From NCBI RefSeq assembly GCF_007004725.1, contig NZ_ML660160.1, forward strand, positions 372,001-436,000: a DNA stretch of 64,000 nt, in the 5' to 3' direction. How positions within the stretch are numbered: the stretch's first letter is position 1; each line of letters opens with the position of its first letter. The notes below the pieces were generated by a model. It did no database searches. It saw only the letters and a program-made list of their open reading frames with translations, and was not told the DNA's origin. Shown here one piece after another: positions 61,608 through 64,000 of the stretch. Position numbers and translations under genes: made by a program. This DNA comes from Aliikangiella coralliicola (GTDB lineage: Bacteria; Pseudomonadota; Gammaproteobacteria; Enterobacterales; Kangiellaceae).

Positions 61608-62462
61608 ATGAACAAAATGACAAAAAAAAATCGAAATATTTTAACTGTATCTAACCTCATATTTGCTTTGGTTTTCTGTGTTAACTTTTCTGTAAAAGCT
61701 GAAACCCATACCGACGAAATCTATGGATGGAAGCACAAACTTCAAAAGCAGATCAAAGAGCTAAAACGACAAAACGAAATGCAACAACAATCAATAGATG
61801 AGTTAAAAGCATTACTTGGATGTGTCGTAAAAATCGATAATGATTTCATAATTGAAGGCTGCAATTTGCACGTAAGAAATGCTTTAGGACAAACCGATTC
61901 AACCGATGAAACAGGAAACGTCATTATCGGTTACAACGAAGATATTTCAATCGGTGATGGTTCGCAAAGAACCGGATCGCACAATTTAATTATGGGGGTA
62001 GATCATCGATATACCAGCTATGGAACTATCGTCCATGGCACCGGGCATTCAACCTCTGTTCAAAATGCTGCGGCTATCGGCGGTGCTCATAACAGACCCC
62101 ATAACTTTGGCGCGGTGATTATTGGTGGTTCAGAAAATTTTGTAAGTGCCTCACAGTCAGTTGTTATCGGTGGAAGTTTCAATGATGCCGGTGGCGCAAG
62201 TTCGGTTGTGGTTGGCGGACAAAGTAACTCGACTTTTTCATTTGGTTCATTGGTTGCCGGTGGTAATGGCAATGAAGCTGATGGTGGTGACTCTGCTGTA
62301 TTTGGCGGTCAGGGCAATCAAGCGATGGCTGGCTGGTCTGTGGTTGTCGGTGGGCAAGGAAATGCTGCCTGGGGCGAGCATAGCACTGTTACCGGAGGGC
62401 GTAATCGATCAGTCAATGGTCCTTATGATTGGCGCGCAGGAACTTTGTTTGAGACTGAATAA
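61608..62462 (+). CDS. Secreted protein with coiled coil and YadA-head-like repeats
   Basis: The 284-residue exported protein has a signal peptide (about 1-31, ending SVKAET), a coiled coil (about 40-68, KLQKQIKELKRQNEMQQQSI) and two cysteines (GCVVKID, EGCNLHV) beyond it. A run of about ten irregular repeats of roughly 14-16 residues follows (such as VVIGGSFNDAGGAS, SVVVGGQSN, SVVVGGQGNAAWGEHS), resembling the left-handed parallel beta-roll of YadA-type trimeric heads. The membrane anchor of trimeric autotransporters is absent. AAGGAG lies seven bases before ATG. It could be a trimeric surface or extracellular adhesin-like protein, but that is inference. Confidence 0.75.
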   Translation: MNKMTKKNRNILTVSNLIFALVFCVNFSVKAETHTDEIYGWKHKLQKQIKELKRQNEMQQQSIDELKALLGCVVKIDNDFIIEGCNLHVRNALGQTDSTDETGNVIIGYNEDISIGDGSQRTGSHNLIMGVDHRYTSYGTIVHGTGHSTSVQNAAAIGGAHNRPHNFGAVIIGGSENFVSASQSVVIGGSFNDAGGASSVVVGGQSNSTFSFGSLVAGGNGNEADGGDSAVFGGQGNQAMAGWSVVVGGQGNAAWGEHSTVTGGRNRSVNGPYDWRAGTLFETE

Positions 62463-62535
62463 ATTTTTAGCGCTGTTTGTAAAATATTTTTTGCGTTAGT
62501 TTTAGTCGATTCGTTTTTATGTGCGGTTAAAATTA

Positions 62536-62735
62536 TAGGAGATTCCTCGGCTTAGCTCGAGATGACAGTTCCCTCTATTGTCATCTCGACCAGCGCGGAG
62601 AGCTCTCCTACAGACATTGACTCATTCAATAACCCATCAAATATTTATTTGAGAGAGCGATTCCAAATAGATCAGTCTTTGTGTTGATTAATATCCAAGC
62701 CTTTAGGAGATCTCTCGACTGCGCTTGAGATGACA
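62536..62735. repeat. Three copies of a 32-base palindromic intergenic repeat
   Basis: A unit beginning TAGGAGATTCCTCGGC and ending GATGACA lies at 62536-62567. An inverted copy (TGTCATCTCGACC ... CTCCTA) is at 62579-62610, so the pair forms a large imperfect hairpin (24 of 32 positions match). A third, direct copy lies at 62704-62735. This kind of GGAGATCTCTCGACTGCG... ATGACA element is known as a dispersed intergenic repeat in many bacteria. The rest of the 62463-63211 gap holds no gene. Confidence 0.75.
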
Positions 62736-63024
62736 TTGGGTGGGACAATAACGAGAACTGCCAAAACTCATTAAAACTACTTTTCAAAACTATACGACAT
62801 TTTATCAGCTTAAGAATTTGCTTTATTTTTCCCAGGTAACAATAAGTTTTTGCAGATCGTTTTGCCGAATTATTCTTGTTTGCTATTTTCAGCCTGGATC
62901 AGAAACACCTCCGTAAGACATATCTCTATCACCTGACCTACATAAGTTTTATGCCGTATTAATATTATTAATACAGGTTAATTAAATTATTTCTTTTGCC
63001 TTGTTGTGCCGATATTTTTGCATT

Positions 63025-63044
63025 TGCAATATGGTAATATTGCA
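63025..63044. promoter_or_regulatory. Palindrome upstream of the collagenase gene
   Basis: TGCAATAT (63025-63032) and ATATTGCA (63037-63044) form a perfect 8-bp inverted repeat with a four-base spacer, 168 bases before the collagenase start. The following bases hold a looser repeat (GCACACAATA and TATTGCGCACA). It could be a regulator site; the regulator is unknown. Confidence 0.35.
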
Positions 63045-63211
63045 CACAATATAAATATTTATTGCGCACAAAGAAAAGTGTGTGCTATTTCTAATATGAG
63101 CTTGATTAAGCTGTACAAGCGACACGGAAAAATCCAACGCTTTGCTGACTTCCTGGAAAAGGGGTGGAAGTTAAAGTAACGCTTAAAAAATATTTTAATA
63201 AGGTAATTAAA

Positions 63212-64000
63212 ATGAATTTTAAAAAGAAAAGTCTACTAATCAGTGCTGTAGCACTGTGTTTTGGCGCAAGCGTTAATGCTGCGGACAAAGCGCCGTTAGA
63301 GAGACAAATTGACAAGCACAGATTACATCACACAAATACCTCAATAATTGCGCCGGTAGAACCAATGCCGACGGAACTTTTAAGACATTCTCATTCACAT
63401 GCTGATTCAAATTTAAATCGAAACACTCTGAACGCGGCACGATTACAAAATGTTGAAGCCGCTGCGGCTGATTGTGACACCGCTGGTTATGGAACGAAAA
63501 CCGGTCAAGAGTTAGTTGACCACATACTTAACTCTCCTGGTGAATGTATTAACGATTTGTACGACGCAAATGAAACCAGTTTTGCTGCGTTCCAGTCGGC
63601 GAATATGTTGACAGTCGCTAATGCTGCGTCGGATCTTGCCGAGGAATATTCGGCTCAAGCTGGCTCCCACTCACTTAACAACCTTTACTACTTTATACGA
63701 ACGGGTTACTACCATGAATTTTATAGTTCTGACCATGTTGGACCTTACGGTAGTGATGTGAAGAGTGCGACTCGTCAGGCACTCGACAACTTGATCAATA
63801 ACAAAGATTTTTACGCGAGCTCTGATCAACATGGCAAAAACATCCAGGACGCGATTATTTTAGTAGACAGCGCAGAAGAAAATGCCCGTTATCTACCAAT
63901 GGTCAAAGAGTGGTTAACGCGCTGGGACGAGAGTTATGCAGAGTCATGGTATATGCGCCGAGCGGTCAACGGAATTTTCACGGTACTTTTTCGCGGTCAC
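63212..64000 (+). CDS. Secreted collagenase (M9A), N-terminal part
   Basis: The reading frame runs open to the window edge, giving 263 residues without a stop. A signal peptide (MNFKKKSLLISAVALCFGA, cleaved near VNAADK) and a propeptide (about 25-90) precede the Peptidase_M9 N-terminal activator domain. It shows LYDANETSFAAFQSANMLTV, LYYFIRTGYYHEFY, the phrase DSAEENARYLPMVKEWL and WYMRRAVNGIFTVLFRG, all typical of Vibrio-type microbial collagenases. The catalytic zinc domain (HExxH) must lie beyond position 64000. AAGG lies eight bases before the ATG. With the M4 and S8 enzymes it indicates degradation of extracellular protein. Confidence 0.93.
   Translation, partial: MNFKKKSLLISAVALCFGASVNAADKAPLERQIDKHRLHHTNTSIIAPVEPMPTELLRHSHSHADSNLNRNTLNAARLQNVEAAAADCDTAGYGTKTGQELVDHILNSPGECINDLYDANETSFAAFQSANMLTVANAASDLAEEYSAQAGSHSLNNLYYFIRTGYYHEFYSSDHVGPYGSDVKSATRQALDNLINNKDFYASSDQHGKNIQDAIILVDSAEENARYLPMVKEWLTRWDESYAESWYMRRAVNGIFTVLFRGH

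Noticed and set aside
63096-63179. 27-residue basic peptide frame (MSLIKLYKRHGKIQRFADFL start)
   Set aside because: It lacks a ribosome site and is too short to distinguish from chance; the closely following collagenase gene has its own ribosome site.
1-64000. tRNA, rRNA, CRISPR array, prophage or insertion sequence
   Set aside because: No cloverleaf, rRNA core, regular repeat array, integrase, capsid or transposase sequence was recognised on either strand.

Overview
The window looks like chromosomal DNA from a free-living, AT-leaning, probably marine or aquatic gammaproteobacterium that degrades protein. The support is a TrmJ and RsgA of proteobacterial type, a FecI/FecR/TonB-receptor surface-signalling set, CSS-EAL and 7TM-GGDEF c-di-GMP enzymes, and secreted M4 (vibriolysin-like), S8 and M9A (Vibrio-type collagenase) proteases. 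A Kangiella/Aliikangiella-like relative is my inference, not shown. There are no rRNA or tRNA genes, no CRISPR array, no phage and no insertion sequence. Gene order is mosaic, with many single genes or pairs and frequent strand switches.

Layout. 1-6445: a frameshifted lipoprotein gene, then a minus-strand trio (two related periplasmic helical proteins and a small outer-membrane barrel) divergent from a response regulator, a histidine kinase and an EAL phosphodiesterase. 6448-13640: NDP-forming acyl-CoA synthetase, rhomboid protease, a small secreted cysteine protein, TrmJ, a DUF427 protein, a cobinamide amidohydrolase gene (cbiZ) broken by one stop codon, a small lipoprotein and an NTF2-like protein. 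13892-22745: esterase plus metallo-beta-lactamase-fold pair, a CadC-like regulator with a beta-propeller, a YbjQ-YbjQ-M48 operon, a subtilase and an acetyltransferase. 23033-31697: FecI-type sigma factor, FecR and an STN-containing TonB receptor, followed by an unusual 3' region with two terminators and a possible anti-Shine-Dalgarno small RNA; then an FG-GAP protein, an AraC regulator and an esterase. 32440-43349: M4 protease, a secretin N-domain-only protein, a methyltransferase, a structured RNA candidate, RsgA, a frameshifted membrane protein gene, a hydrolase, a radical SAM enzyme, a diguanylate cyclase, a cobalamin riboswitch with no gene after it, and an aminoglycoside phosphotransferase-like kinase. 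43585-52531: small proteins, a GlyGly-CTERM cyclophilin, an acetyltransferase, a phosphatase, a BlaI-BlaR1 pair with its operator, and a HypX homologue divergent from an ACT-V4R protein and an MHYT membrane protein. 53361-64000: a 2606-residue SpvB/Rhs protein ending in a JAB-like domain, a YadA-head-like secreted protein, palindromic repeats, and the start of a collagenase.

The most interesting points are: the HypX / ACT-V4R / MHYT neighbourhood (a possible carbon monoxide production and sensing unit); an orphan cobalamin riboswitch together with a nonsense-mutated cbiZ (decaying cobamide salvage); two unexplained structured RNA candidates (36588-36718 and 28017-28172); and an Rhs protein with no visible immunity gene. 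Three genes are disrupted by single-base events, so assembly error should be excluded before calling them true pseudogenes.
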